A stretch of 64,000 bases of DNA from Ochrobactrum sp. Marseille-Q0166 (GCF_014397025.1 NZ_JACJUO010000001.1:1040501-1104500), one strand, 5' to 3'. Shown: positions 16,784-25,511, counted from the stretch's first letter. Notes: generated by a model from the sequence alone, not told the origin. A program made the numbers and translations.

Positions 16784-18505
16784 ATGACCATGAATCAGAA
16801 CGTAAACACGCCGAATTCCGCAGTTAAGCATAAAGGTATGCCAGACGCGGCAGTCAAATATTCACCGTTTCCCTACCCAAAGCTCGACGACCGCACATGG
16901 CCTGCAAAGCGCATCGAAAAAGCGCCGATCTGGTGTTCGGTCGATTTGCGCGACGGCAATCAGGCGCTGATCGACCCAATGGGCCATGACCGTAAGGAGC
17001 GCATGTTCCGCCTGCTGGTCGATATGGGTTTCCCGGAAATCGAAATCGGTTTCCCATCGGCTTCGCAGACTGATTTCGACTTCTGCCGCTGGGCCATCGA
17101 GCAGGGCGACACGCCTGACGACGTTGATCTGCAGGTGCTGGTGCAGTGCCGTCCTGAGCTGATCACGCGCACTTTTGAAGCACTGGAAGGTGCGAAGACC
17201 CCGATCATCCACTTCTACAATTCGACCAGTGAATTGCAGCGTCGTGTTGTTTTCAACAAGGACGTCAAGGGCATCAAGCAGATTGCGACCGATGCCGCAA
17301 AGATGATCATGGACATGGCTTCCAAGGCAGGCGGTGGTTACCGCTTCCAATATTCTCCAGAAAGCTTCACCGGTACTGAGCTGGAAGTGGCGCTGGAAAT
17401 CTGCAATGCGGTGACGGAAATCGTCAAGCCGACAGCAGAGCACAAGCTGATCCTCAACCTGCCATCCACCGTTGAAATGAACACGCCAAATGTTTATGCC
17501 GACCAGATCGAATGGATGTGCCGTAATCTCGACAATCGCGAAAACCTGATTATTTCGCTGCATCCACACAATGATCGTGGCACGGGCATTGCTGCAACCG
17601 AACTGGGGTTGATGGCGGGTGCTGACCGTGTTGAAGGCACGCTGTTTGGCAATGGCGAGCGCACCGGCAACGTCGATGTGGTCACGCTGGCACTCAACAT
17701 GTACACGCAGGGCATCGATCCAAAGCTCGATTGCACGGACATCAATCGCATGAAGGATGTCTATGAATATTCGAACCAGCTGAAGATTGCAGAGCGTCAT
17801 CCTTATGTGGGTGAGCTGGTTTATACGGCTTTCTCCGGTTCGCATCAGGATGCGATCAACAAGGGTATGAAGGTTCGCAAGACCGCCAATTCGCCAGTGT
17901 GGGAAGTGCCTTATCTACCAATCGATCCGCAGGATGTCGGTCGCTCTTACGAGGCGATCATCCGTATCAATTCGCAGTCGGGCAAGGGTGGTATCGCCTA
18001 TATCCTGCAGGCCGATTACGGTCTGAATCTGCCCCGCAATCTGCAGGTTGAGTTCCGCGAAATCATCCAGAACATCACGGATGATGAAGGTAAAGAACTG
18101 CCATCCAAGCGCATTCATGAAGAGTTCCAGAAGCTCTATGTCGAGCAGGCGGAAGGCCGTATCAAGTTCGTGGATCACCACACATATCCTGATCCGGAAC
18201 AGAAGGGTCGTCGTATTCTGACCGCTGAAATCACCGATAACGGTGTGACGAAGAATATTGAGGGCAAGGGCACAGGCCCGATTGATGGCTTCATCGATGC
18301 GCTGTCGAAATATCTCGGCGTGAAGATGTCGGTTATCGATTACTCCGAACATTCGCTCAAGCAGGGTTCGGACGCAGCCGCCATTTCTTATGTTGAAGTC
18401 GCCTATCCGGACGGTAAATTGTTCGGCGTCGGTATCAACGACAACATAGTGAGCGCCTCGCTTGAAGCGATTGTTTCAGCGGCCAATCGCGTAATCGGCA
18501 AGTAA
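16784..18505 (+). CDS. leuA: 2-isopropylmalate synthase
   Basis: A 573-residue enzyme condensing acetyl-CoA with 2-oxoisovalerate, the first committed step of leucine synthesis. The catalytic start of the TIM barrel is CSVDLRDGNQ (residues 51-60), with the metal-binding HPHNDRGTG further on and a C-terminal LeuA dimer domain for leucine feedback (AEITDNGVTKNIEGKGTGP, then DYSEHSLKQGSDA). It is of the longer type seen in actinobacteria and many alphaproteobacteria. GGGAGG lies 5 nt before the ATG. A small hairpin (AGCAGT/ACTGCT) lies just before the ribosome site. Upstream is the predicted leu leader. Confidence 0.97.
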   Translation: MTMNQNVNTPNSAVKHKGMPDAAVKYSPFPYPKLDDRTWPAKRIEKAPIWCSVDLRDGNQALIDPMGHDRKERMFRLLVDMGFPEIEIGFPSASQTDFDFCRWAIEQGDTPDDVDLQVLVQCRPELITRTFEALEGAKTPIIHFYNSTSELQRRVVFNKDVKGIKQIATDAAKMIMDMASKAGGGYRFQYSPESFTGTELEVALEICNAVTEIVKPTAEHKLILNLPSTVEMNTPNVYADQIEWMCRNLDNRENLIISLHPHNDRGTGIAATELGLMAGADRVEGTLFGNGERTGNVDVVTLALNMYTQGIDPKLDCTDINRMKDVYEYSNQLKIAERHPYVGELVYTAFSGSHQDAINKGMKVRKTANSPVWEVPYLPIDPQDVGRSYEAIIRINSQSGKGGIAYILQADYGLNLPRNLQVEFREIIQNITDDEGKELPSKRIHEEFQKLYVEQAEGRIKFVDHHTYPDPEQKGRRILTAEITDNGVTKNIEGKGTGPIDGFIDALSKYLGVKMSVIDYSEHSLKQGSDAAAISYVEVAYPDGKLFGVGINDNIVSASLEAIVSAANRVIGK

Positions 18506-18519
18506 CATAAAAATAAAAA

Positions 18520-18546
18520 GGCGGCAGAAATGCCGTCTTTTTTTAT
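18520..18546 (+). terminator. Intrinsic terminator of leuA
   Basis: GGCGGCA, loop GAAA, TGCCGTC (one G.T pair), followed by eight T, 14 nt after the leuA stop. Confidence 0.93.
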
Positions 18547-18670
18547 TTGTTTTAACAGTATTTATTTAGAATTAAATTGCTTACTAATTTTTAAGTTAAA
18601 TCTTCGCCTTTAAATTTTCATATTTATAATTTCTACGGGAGCGGCATTTATTTAAATTTTATGGTGTTTA

Positions 18671-19036
18671 ATGAAAAAATTATTATTATGTGCAATTTCT
18701 TTATCAGTAATCGCTGGATGTGCGTCGCGTGCGAACAAGATCGAACCGGGATACGCATCATCATCGAATTACGAAAATCTATCCTGTTCTGCTTTGAGAG
18801 AAGAAGCAGTGCGCCTTTCTGTCAGTGCATCTGACGCTATAAAGCGTCAGAATAAAGCAGCAAACACAGATGCTATTAAAACTGGCGTTGGGCTTGTGTT
18901 GTTTTGGCCGGTTCTCTTCTTGAACGAAGGTGATGGCAAAAAGGCTGCTGAAGTAGCGCGGCTAAAGGGTGAGATGATCGCAGTAGAGCGTGCGTCGCAG
19001 CGTAAAAATTGCAATATCTCTTTCCAGAAGAGCTAA
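18671..19036 (+). CDS. Small lipoprotein of unknown function
   Basis: A 121-residue protein with a lipoprotein signal: MKKLLLCAISLSVIAGC with the lipobox VIAGC, so the mature protein starts at Cys17. A short polar region follows, then a helix and a hydrophobic patch (TGVGLVLFWPVLFL) and a basic C-terminus. It is set in AT-rich DNA unlike its neighbours, with many TTA and ATA-type triplets around its start. I do not recognise a function; similar small lipoproteins occur on mobile DNA. The gene ends before a 13-bp perfect inverted repeat shared with the next gene. Confidence 0.78.
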   Translation: MKKLLLCAISLSVIAGCASRANKIEPGYASSSNYENLSCSALREEAVRLSVSASDAIKRQNKAANTDAIKTGVGLVLFWPVLFLNEGDGKKAAEVARLKGEMIAVERASQRKNCNISFQKS

Positions 19037-19065
19037 TAGAAATTTGGCTTAATCGCCTGAGCATT

Positions 19066-19105
19066 GGCGTATCTCAAAATTTAGTAAGTAGCTTTGAGAT
19101 ACGCC
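19066..19105. terminator. Bidirectional terminator-like inverted repeat
   Basis: A perfect 13-bp stem, GGCGTATCTCAAA with TTTGAGATACGCC, separated by 14 bases. It lies between the convergent lipoprotein and phosphoesterase genes and is followed by TTAATATAATTT on the plus strand. Confidence 0.75.
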
Positions 19106-20008
19106 TTAATATAATTTCTGCTCAGAAATCTTGATGATGCGTTCGCTCTCATCTTCAATGCCATGCTGTTCCCAATGGCATAACCAGCCGCCCTTCGGCT
19201 TCCGGTCGATGTTGAAGATGTTGTAGCGTGCTGGCGGCTTATGCCCGCCGAAATTCTGGCTGGCAGACGGTACGCAGATTACCGGCGCTTTTCCGTGCAG
19301 TCCGTCAATATCATAGCGTGTTGCCAGATGCGTGTGGCCATGGATGACCAGTTCGGCGCCATGCTTGGCTATGACTTTCTGAAACCTGCGAATACCATAG
19401 AGCCGCTTATGCGTGGGCGTAGCACCATGGATCGGCGGATGGTGGATCATCACAACGCGAAAAAGTCCGCGTGCGCGGGCTTCATCGAGCGCCATGGCAA
19501 GGCGTTTGGCCTGCGCAGATCTAAAATCGCCACTGGCCATGAAGGGTGCTGTCGCGCGTGCAGATGATACACCGATCATCGCAACCGGCCCGCGCTCCCG
19601 CATATAAGGAAACTGGGGCCGCTTGCCGTGGTTATTGATGCCATCGCCACGCATCCATGGTTCCCATTTGCGGCAGGATTTATCCAGCGCACCGGGGACA
19701 TAGGCATCGTGATTGCCGGGAACGACAGATACATTGTGTGGATCACCAAGCTTCAACAGCCAGTCATGGGCGATGTCTATTTCCAGGTTGAGCGCAAGGT
19801 TCACCAGATCGCCCGTGACCGCGATATGATCGGGCTTCTGTGCGAGCATATCAGCAATCAGATTGTCCAGTACTGTGCCGTGCATGGCGTTTTTACGATT
19901 ACGCAGCCAGTTGATGTAACCTGTGATACGTTTCGATGCCAATTCGCGATAGCGAATACGGGGCAGTGGCGACAGGTGGATGTCGGAAATATGGGCGAGG
20001 CGAAACAT
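19106..20008 (-). CDS. Metallophosphoesterase
   Basis: A 300-residue calcineurin-like phosphoesterase of the CpdA/3',5'-cAMP-phosphodiesterase-like group. Metal-binding motifs occur in order: HISDIHLS (start), TGDLVN, GNHDAY, a His in MIHHPPIHG, and HGHTH. These fit a two-metal active site cleaving phosphodiesters or monoesters; the substrate is not evident. No signal peptide, so it is cytoplasmic. It stands alone, convergent with the lipoprotein gene and divergent from the Nudix gene. Confidence 0.92.
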   Translation of the reverse strand: MFRLAHISDIHLSPLPRIRYRELASKRITGYINWLRNRKNAMHGTVLDNLIADMLAQKPDHIAVTGDLVNLALNLEIDIAHDWLLKLGDPHNVSVVPGNHDAYVPGALDKSCRKWEPWMRGDGINNHGKRPQFPYMRERGPVAMIGVSSARATAPFMASGDFRSAQAKRLAMALDEARARGLFRVVMIHHPPIHGATPTHKRLYGIRRFQKVIAKHGAELVIHGHTHLATRYDIDGLHGKAPVICVPSASQNFGGHKPPARYNIFNIDRKPKGGWLCHWEQHGIEDESERIIKISEQKLY

Positions 20009-20080
20009 AGTCTCGGTGTACTGTATTATTTTTTAAATCGAAACCGTGTTTAGCGACTTTTTATCGATGAGCCTGTAACA

Positions 20081-20572
20081 ATGATGTTGCAAGGAAAATT
20101 GTTCAGGGTCGACGGTATGCGCTTCCGCCATTTTTTATTTCATACTTATTTTCTATTGCGGCGCCCAATGACCCTTGGTGTCAGGGCAATTGTAATTGAC
20201 GAGCAGAGAAACTCGGTTTTTCTGGTAAAACATACTTACGTGCCCGGCTGGCAATTGCCCGGCGGTGGCGTGGATAGTGGAGAGACATTCGGACAGGCTC
20301 TTGAAAAGGAATTGCGTGAGGAAGGTAATATTTTCCTCACCGGACGGCCCGAGCTTTTCGCGCTTTACAAAAATGCTCACGCCTCAAAGCGGGATCATGT
20401 GGCGCTGTATGTCTGCCGGGCTTTTGAACAGAAAGAGCCGAAACAGCGCGACAGGGAGATCGCGGAGGCTGGCTTTTTTACACTCGATAACCTGCCTGAA
20501 GGGACGACGCCTTCAACCAAGCGCCGCTTGCAGGAAGCGCTTCACGGCCTCGAACCACTGCCAAATTGGTAA
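20081..20572 (+). CDS. Nudix hydrolase
   Basis: A 163-residue Nudix protein. The core runs LGVRAIVIDEQRNSVFLVKHTYVPGWQLPGGGV and the Nudix box is GGVDSGETFGQALEKELREE, then GNI. Against the consensus GX5EX7REUXEEXGU it has Lys where Arg is expected and Asn where the last Gly is expected, while the metal-binding E-L-R-E-E core is kept. The N-terminal 30 residues are rich in Phe, Tyr and Arg. Starts at 20081, 20084 or 20117 are possible; no ribosome site is decisive. The substrate is unknown. Confidence 0.9.
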   Translation: MMLQGKLFRVDGMRFRHFLFHTYFLLRRPMTLGVRAIVIDEQRNSVFLVKHTYVPGWQLPGGGVDSGETFGQALEKELREEGNIFLTGRPELFALYKNAHASKRDHVALYVCRAFEQKEPKQRDREIAEAGFFTLDNLPEGTTPSTKRRLQEALHGLEPLPNW

Positions 20573-20577
20573 AAGAA

Positions 20578-20597
20578 AAGGGCGCTTTCGCGCCCTT
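20578..20597. terminator. Bidirectional terminator between Nudix gene and ompW
   Basis: AGGGCGC, loop TTTC, GCGCCCT. On the minus strand it is followed by TTTTCTTTTACC, a good terminator for ompW; on the plus strand by TACTTTATT, a weaker one for the Nudix gene. Confidence 0.85.
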
Positions 20598-20606
20598 ACT
20601 TTATTC

Positions 20607-21293
20607 TTAGAAGCGGTAGGTGATACCGGTGCCGATCAGCCAAGGGTTGAGCTTGGCCTTACCGCTGACCTGCGTGACACCGTCAGCCAATGTTGCGTCG
20701 AACTTTGGTTCGAGGAACAGCTTCTTCACGTCGAAGTTGATACCCCAATGTTCGTCGATCATGTAGTCGAAGCCGACCTGAAGCGCGCCGCCAAACGTGT
20801 TCTTCACTTTCAGATAATCAACGCCTGCTGCATCCTGATTATAGAAAATTGTGTAGTTCACGCCCGCACCGACATAAGGCTTGAAGGCACCGAAATTGGT
20901 GAAGTGATATTGCATGGTGAGCGTTGGAGGCAACATCCATACCTTGCCGACCTTGCCCAGACCTTCAATCGAGCCAGTGCCATTGATATTGGCGTAGGTT
21001 GTGCCGAGGATGAGTTCAGCGGCCAGATTGTCGGTGAAGTAGTAGGTGATATCAAGTTCCGGCGTGATCGACTTGGAGTAATCGAGACCCGAATCTGGAA
21101 CCTCATTCACATAGCCTTTGTTCTCGGCAATGACGCCGAGAGCGCGTACGCGAATCTGCCATGGCGTCAAAGCTTGTGGCACTGCAACAATCTCGGTCGC
21201 TGGCTGAGCAACAATCGCGTCAGCAGCAAATGCCGCCGGCGCGGTGAGTGTCAGCGCAGTTGCGGCCATAAGCCCTTTGGCAAAGCGGTTCAT
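20607..21293 (-). CDS. ompW: OmpW family outer membrane protein
   Basis: A 228-residue small outer membrane beta-barrel of the OmpW family. The signal peptide ends at AAFAAD (about residue 24). The mature part has alternating strands, with the OmpW hallmarks LDITYYFTDNLAAELILGTTY and a PTLTMQYHFTNFGAFKPYVGAGVNYT-like segment, ending with an aromatic TGITYRF as barrel proteins do. OmpW channels small hydrophobic compounds and is linked to stress and low oxygen in other bacteria. A TTGAT-N4-ATCAA box about 70 nt upstream of the start points to FNR/FixK control. Confidence 0.93.
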   Translation of the reverse strand: MNRFAKGLMAATALTLTAPAAFAADAIVAQPATEIVAVPQALTPWQIRVRALGVIAENKGYVNEVPDSGLDYSKSITPELDITYYFTDNLAAELILGTTYANINGTGSIEGLGKVGKVWMLPPTLTMQYHFTNFGAFKPYVGAGVNYTIFYNQDAAGVDYLKVKNTFGGALQVGFDYMIDEHWGINFDVKKLFLEPKFDATLADGVTQVSGKAKLNPWLIGTGITYRF

Positions 21294-21355
21294 CAGTCTC
21301 TCCTAAAAGTCTTGTGTAGCGATGTGCGCAATTTGGACTGCACAACAATGCGGCC

Positions 21356-21373
21356 CATTGATTTGGATCAATG
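21356..21373 (-). promoter_or_regulatory. FNR/FixK-type box upstream of ompW
   Basis: CATTGAT-TTGG-ATCAATG, a perfect 7-bp inverted repeat with the 4-base spacer of the FNR/FixK consensus TTGAT-N4-ATCAA. Its centre is about 71 nt before the ompW start; with a leader of about 30 nt it would sit near -41, the activating position. Confidence 0.78.
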
Positions 21374-21430
21374 AGCCGCGCAACTTATTGAAAGCGACTG
21401 AAGTTCAGACGTTACTGTTGCGGAAAAGCA

Positions 21431-22414
21431 TCAGTTTTCGAAGCGGTCCCTGTCATGTGGTGCAGAAAAGTCGATCTCCGGTCCAAGCGGCACGATGCCT
21501 GTTGGGTTGATCATCTTGTGGCTGCAATAATAATGCCCCTTGATATGTTCCATATTGACGGTCGAAGCCACGCCCGGCACCTGATAAAGCTCGCGCGTAT
21601 AGTTCCAGAGATTTGGGTAGTCTGCGATGCGTCGCAGGTTGCATTTGAAATGACCGACATAGACCGGGTCAAAGCGCAGCAACGTGGTGAAAAGCCGCCA
21701 ATCAGCTTCCGTCAGGCTGGAGCCTGCCAGATAGCGCTGTTGCGAAAGCTTTTGCTCAAGCGTATCGAGCGCTGCGAAGACCTGTCCAAAAGCTTCATCA
21801 TAAGCGTCCTGAGACGTTGCGAAGCCGGCCCGGTAAACACCATTATTGATGTTTGGATAGACAAACTCATTGAGTGCATCTATCTCGCCGCGAAGGGCTT
21901 CAGGGTACAGGTCGAGCGATGTATCGCCAAACGCATCGAAAGCCGAATTGAGCATTCTGATAATCTCAGATGACTCATTTGAAACAATCGTCTCGCGCTG
22001 TTTGTCCCAGAGAACCGGTACGGTCACGCGACCGGAATAGGTCGGATCGGCGCGGGTATAAATCTCGTGCAGACGCTTTGAATTATAGAGAGCATCCCCC
22101 GTGCTGCCGGTTGTGCCGTAGAAGGTCCAGCCTTCCTCTACCATGAGGTAATCGACAACCGAGACCGAGATGACATCTTCAAGTTTCTTCAAAGCCCGGA
22201 ATATCAGCGTACGATGTGCCCATGGGCAGGCATAGGACACATAGAGGTGATAACGGCCTGCTTCAGCCTTGAAGCCCTCTTTGCCGGTTGGGCCTGCGCT
22301 GCCGTCCTTTGTGACCCAGTTACGAAACTGCGATTTTGAACGTTCAAAGCGGCCTTGCGTGCTTTTGGTGTCGTACCAGACATCGTGCCACTTGCCATCG
22401 ACCAGAAGTCCCAT
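21431..22414 (-). CDS. yqjG: Glutathionyl-hydroquinone reductase (YqjG/ECM4 type)
   Basis: A 327-residue glutathione S-transferase of the Xi/omega-like class that reduces glutathionyl-hydroquinones. The catalytic Cys63 lies in SYACPWAHRTL. Downstream are the class features VVDYLMVEEGWTFYG, VPVLWDKQRETIVSNESSEIIRML (the cis-Pro and glutathione Glu-Ser site) and a C-terminal all-helical domain with YVGHFKCNLRRIADYPNLW. It stands alone between ompW and a repeat element. The start has GGAG upstream. Confidence 0.94.
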   Translation of the reverse strand: MGLLVDGKWHDVWYDTKSTQGRFERSKSQFRNWVTKDGSAGPTGKEGFKAEAGRYHLYVSYACPWAHRTLIFRALKKLEDVISVSVVDYLMVEEGWTFYGTTGSTGDALYNSKRLHEIYTRADPTYSGRVTVPVLWDKQRETIVSNESSEIIRMLNSAFDAFGDTSLDLYPEALRGEIDALNEFVYPNINNGVYRAGFATSQDAYDEAFGQVFAALDTLEQKLSQQRYLAGSSLTEADWRLFTTLLRFDPVYVGHFKCNLRRIADYPNLWNYTRELYQVPGVASTVNMEHIKGHYYCSHKMINPTGIVPLGPEIDFSAPHDRDRFEN

Positions 22415-22436
22415 GTGAATTCTCCTTTTGACCGTC

Positions 22437-22544
22437 AGAAGCGCTTCAATCTGACGTAATCAGATCGAAACGCTTCTAACTTCTTTTACTTGAAGCATAA
22501 TCTTATCGATCCTCGCTCCGCTCCGGTCGGATTATGCTTTTAAA
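22437..22544. repeat. Bipartite palindromic repeat, copy A
   Basis: Two hairpins in a row. The first pairs AGAAGCGCTTCAATCT with AGATCGAAACGCTTCT (14 of 16). The second pairs AAGCATAATC with GATTATGCTT around TCGCTCCGCTC. A TTTTAC linker joins them. The second half is nearly the same as copy B at 50692. The layout recalls rhizobial RIME-type elements. Confidence 0.8.
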
Positions 22545-22714
22545 TAGTGCGAAAGCTGCCAATTTGCATCCTCCCAAGCCGTGAACAGTGCGTAACGTTG
22601 CCAAAAAGATAAATTTGCGCCGCCATTTTGAAAGAAATCATTTTACCTCTTTCCAATTTGGTGTTACGCAGCTTCCAATTCGCGGTTGGATAATTCCGAC
22701 CAATCAGGAGAACT

Positions 22715-22789
22715 ATGTCATGGAAATGCTTTTCATCCTCCGACGATGAAATCTGGACTGCGCAAAATGCGTGGTCAGCCTTCCATTGA
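22715..22789 (+). CDS. Possible 24-codon upstream ORF
   Basis: A short frame starting MSWKCFSSSDDEIW with a strong AGGAG four bases before its ATG, ending just before the GNAT gene in another frame. It has three Trp codons but no array of them. It could be a leader peptide or a chance frame. No family is recognised. Confidence 0.3.
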   Translation: MSWKCFSSSDDEIWTAQNAWSAFH

Positions 22790-22832
22790 CCATCGAACGG
22801 TCACCGACATCTCCACTTGCGATCAAAGCCCC

Positions 22833-23339
22833 ATGCAGCAGCTTGAACTGACATACGCGCAGGAAAACCCGGCGCACGACATCGAAATCGAAGCCATCAA
22901 TGCCGAGGCCTTCGGTCCTGCGCGTTTTACCAAGGCAGCACATTTCATTCGTGAAGGTGGCCCTCACGATCTGAGCCTTTCCTTCGTCGCATTGATGGGC
23001 GGGATCGTTGTCGGATCGGTACGGCAGACGCCTGTTATGGTCGGCAAGAAACCGGCTTTGCTGCTGGGACCACTCGCTGTAAGGCCGGAATGGAAGAAGC
23101 GCGGCATCGGCGGCACCTTGATGCGGATGTCGATCGAAGCCGCCAAGAGTGCTGGTCACACGCTCATCGTTCTGGTGGGTGACGAGCCTTATTATGCGCC
23201 TTTCGGCTTCAAGATGGTGCAGCCGGGCTTCATGATCATGCCAGCACCTGTTGATCCGCGCCGGATGCTTGCCTGCGAGCTTGCACCTGATGCGCTGAAC
23301 GGCGCAACCGGGATCGTGCGTCACGCGAACAGAGTTTAA
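22833..23339 (+). CDS. GNAT family N-acetyltransferase
   Basis: A 168-residue acetyltransferase of the GNAT fold (YhbS-like). The acetyl-CoA-binding motif A is LLGPLAVRPEWKKRGIGGTLMRMS, followed by LIVLVGDEPYYAPFGFKMV, as in the group that acetylates small molecules or protein N-termini. The start is uncertain: in-frame ATGs at 22686, 22746 and 22767 exist, but the family begins around MQQLELTYAQE at 22833. No ribosome site is obvious at any of them. Substrate unknown. It converges with the vWA-like gene. Confidence 0.82.
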   Translation: MQQLELTYAQENPAHDIEIEAINAEAFGPARFTKAAHFIREGGPHDLSLSFVALMGGIVVGSVRQTPVMVGKKPALLLGPLAVRPEWKKRGIGGTLMRMSIEAAKSAGHTLIVLVGDEPYYAPFGFKMVQPGFMIMPAPVDPRRMLACELAPDALNGATGIVRHANRV

Positions 23340-23369
23340 GAGTTAAAAAGAGGGGAAGCGAGGGGCGGT

Positions 23370-25445
23370 TTACCGCCCTTCGCGATACCACATGCCGCCG
23401 AAGACAAAGAGCAGGGCGGCCAGCGCAAACAATCCAGAGAACAACGGCAGACGATTGACGCTTTTAAGCTCAGTATCGGTCGTTTCGCGCAGACCAATCC
23501 AGCCATTGCCTGCGGCTGCACGATTGGCTGCAACGGCAGTGATTGCCGGAATTGCAACCGAGCTATCGGCACTTTCGTGAACACGATGAACTGAGCCGCC
23601 CGTCGCGTCAGCCAGTGGCTTCAGGCGATCCACTGTCGAAATGCTGTCTGCAAATTCCGGCGCATCGACAGGGCCGACATGCGCAAGTGTTTCCAGATCG
23701 CCATTCTTCACGCGGAAAATACCGATTTCATCACTTTGTAGCGAACCTTCGAAGAGACCGGGTTTGCCCTGTGCAAGATTGACCTGTAACTCCTCACCGG
23801 ATGGTGAGGTGACCGTGGCAACACCCGGATTCTCACCCATCGTCTGACGCCGGATTGAAAGGGTGCGACCATTGCCGCTTGCAGTCAGTGCTTCTTCTTC
23901 CAGTTCCGGTTCCTGCATCAGCCAGTGGGCGATGCGGCGATAAAGCGAGGCGTATGGACCTCCGCCTTCAAAACCACGTGCCCAAAGCCAGCCCTGATCA
24001 GAAAGGAACATGCCAACCCGACCCTTGCCGACGCGATTGAGCACCAGCAGCGGCTTGCCATCGGCACCGCTCATCACGGTTTCGCCCTGCGGCTGACCAA
24101 TATCGATGGTACGGAACCAGCGGCTCCAATGTGGTGGCTCCTGTTCCGCTCCATCAAGGCCGCGCGTTACCGGATGGCGTTTGCCAAGGTCAGTCAGACG
24201 CGGATAAAAAGCCTTTTCGGTGATCGTTCCGGTCGGCATGGCTGGCAGCGCGCTATAAAGCGGCGTGCGGGCAATTGACATATCGCCTGCATATTCAGGG
24301 CCAGCTGCAATCAGCAGTGCGCCGCCATTTTCTACATATTGCGCGATATAATCGTAATAGAGCAGCGGCAGCACGTCACGGTGCTGGTAGCGATCAAGGA
24401 TAATGAGATCGAACTCATTGACCTTGTCGACAAAGAGTTCGCGCGTCGGAAACGCAATCAGCGACAGCTCGTTGATCGGTGTTCCGTCCTGTTTTTCAGG
24501 TGGGCGCAAAATCGTGAAATGGACGAGATCCACGGCGGCGTCGGATTTCAGCAGATTGCGCCATGTGCGTTCGCCATTATGTGGTTCGCCGGAAACCAGC
24601 AGCACACGCAGGTTTTCGCGAATTCCGTCAATGGTTGCGACTGCGCGGTTATTGGAATCCGTCACTTCGCCCGGCAAAGCAGGCGTTGTTATCTCGACGA
24701 TATTCACGCCAGCGCGGGGCAGGTTGATGCTGGTGGTTGTTTCCTGTCCAACCTGAGCTTCTTCCTCGCTGACGACCTCGCCATTCACCCTGATCTGAAC
24801 CTGTGCAGGATTTCCGAGGCTTTTGCCTTCGTCCATCACCGTAAAGGACATTTCCAGCGGCTTGCCGCTGATGCCATAGCGCGGCGCCTTGTTGAATTTG
24901 ATACGGCGGTCAAATTCGTCGGGCTTTCCGGTGATAAGACCATGCACCGGCGCGTTGAAACCAAGTGCATTCTCGTTGGCCGGGACATCATGGACCTGAC
25001 CGTCGGTGATCATGATTGCGCCAGCAACACGCGATGGCGGCACATCGAGAAGCGTGCGTGCCAGCGGACCAAACAGGCGCGTTGCATAGCCGTCTTCATT
25101 GTCATCAGGCTTGCCGGCTTCAACGACCCGCGTTTCAAACTGCGGCATTGTCGCCAACTGGTCCTGAACGGCTTTGAGAGCCGCATCCGTGTCGCTGCTG
25201 CGCCCGCCCAGCTGCTGGCTCTGGCTGCGATCAACCACAACAGCCACGACACTCTTTAAAGCTTCGCGCTCTTCATTGATGATAACCGGATTGAACAGGG
25301 CCAATGCGACAGCGCAAGCGGCGATTAAACGGATAAGGCCGCCTCGCATACGAAGCGCGATTGTTGCCAGAACAAGAAGTGTCAAGGGCACCAGGACAGC
25401 AATGAGCCACGGGCGCGAGAGGAGCGGTTCGAATTCAATATTCAT
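23370..25445 (-). CDS. Membrane protein with vWA-like and GATase-like regions
   Basis: A 691-residue protein, last gene of the MoxR operon. Two membrane helices near the N-terminus (about 13-27 and 35-52) are followed by a vWA-like region with a MIDAS-type DRSQS and a TDGQVHD, then Ig-like segments, then a class-I-glutamine-amidotransferase-like fold (FDLIILDRYQHRD, YVENGGALLIAAGPEY) lacking an obvious catalytic Cys, and a final membrane helix (FSGLFALAALLFVFGGMWY). The bulk is predicted periplasmic. Function unknown; the context suggests envelope assembly or metal-dependent chaperoning with MoxR. Confidence 0.85.
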   Translation of the reverse strand: MNIEFEPLLSRPWLIAVLVPLTLLVLATIALRMRGGLIRLIAACAVALALFNPVIINEEREALKSVVAVVVDRSQSQQLGGRSSDTDAALKAVQDQLATMPQFETRVVEAGKPDDNEDGYATRLFGPLARTLLDVPPSRVAGAIMITDGQVHDVPANENALGFNAPVHGLITGKPDEFDRRIKFNKAPRYGISGKPLEMSFTVMDEGKSLGNPAQVQIRVNGEVVSEEEAQVGQETTTSINLPRAGVNIVEITTPALPGEVTDSNNRAVATIDGIRENLRVLLVSGEPHNGERTWRNLLKSDAAVDLVHFTILRPPEKQDGTPINELSLIAFPTRELFVDKVNEFDLIILDRYQHRDVLPLLYYDYIAQYVENGGALLIAAGPEYAGDMSIARTPLYSALPAMPTGTITEKAFYPRLTDLGKRHPVTRGLDGAEQEPPHWSRWFRTIDIGQPQGETVMSGADGKPLLVLNRVGKGRVGMFLSDQGWLWARGFEGGGPYASLYRRIAHWLMQEPELEEEALTASGNGRTLSIRRQTMGENPGVATVTSPSGEELQVNLAQGKPGLFEGSLQSDEIGIFRVKNGDLETLAHVGPVDAPEFADSISTVDRLKPLADATGGSVHRVHESADSSVAIPAITAVAANRAAAGNGWIGLRETTDTELKSVNRLPLFSGLFALAALLFVFGGMWYREGR

Positions 25446-25460
25446 GCCGACCTCCTTTCC

Positions 25461-25511
25461 GCGTGTCTTCTACTGGAAAACCGGTTTTCGCTTTTTCGAG
25501 CCATGCTTTAA
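25461..25511. repeat. Degenerate repeat fragment inside the MoxR operon
   Basis: The run GAAAACCGGTTTTCGCTTTTTCG and ATGCTTTAA match the second half of copies D and E with changes. It fills most of the 62-nt gap between the DUF4159 gene and the vWA-like gene. Confidence 0.5.

Noticed and set aside
23361..23381. Hairpin GGGCGGT/ACCGCCC at the end of the vWA-like gene
   Set aside because: It overlaps the stop codon and the T-run is distant, so it was not listed as a terminator.
24339..25259. 306-codon plus-strand open frame opposite the vWA-like gene
   Set aside because: The minus-strand gene is supported by membrane helices, MIDAS motifs and the operon; the opposing frame has no family features.
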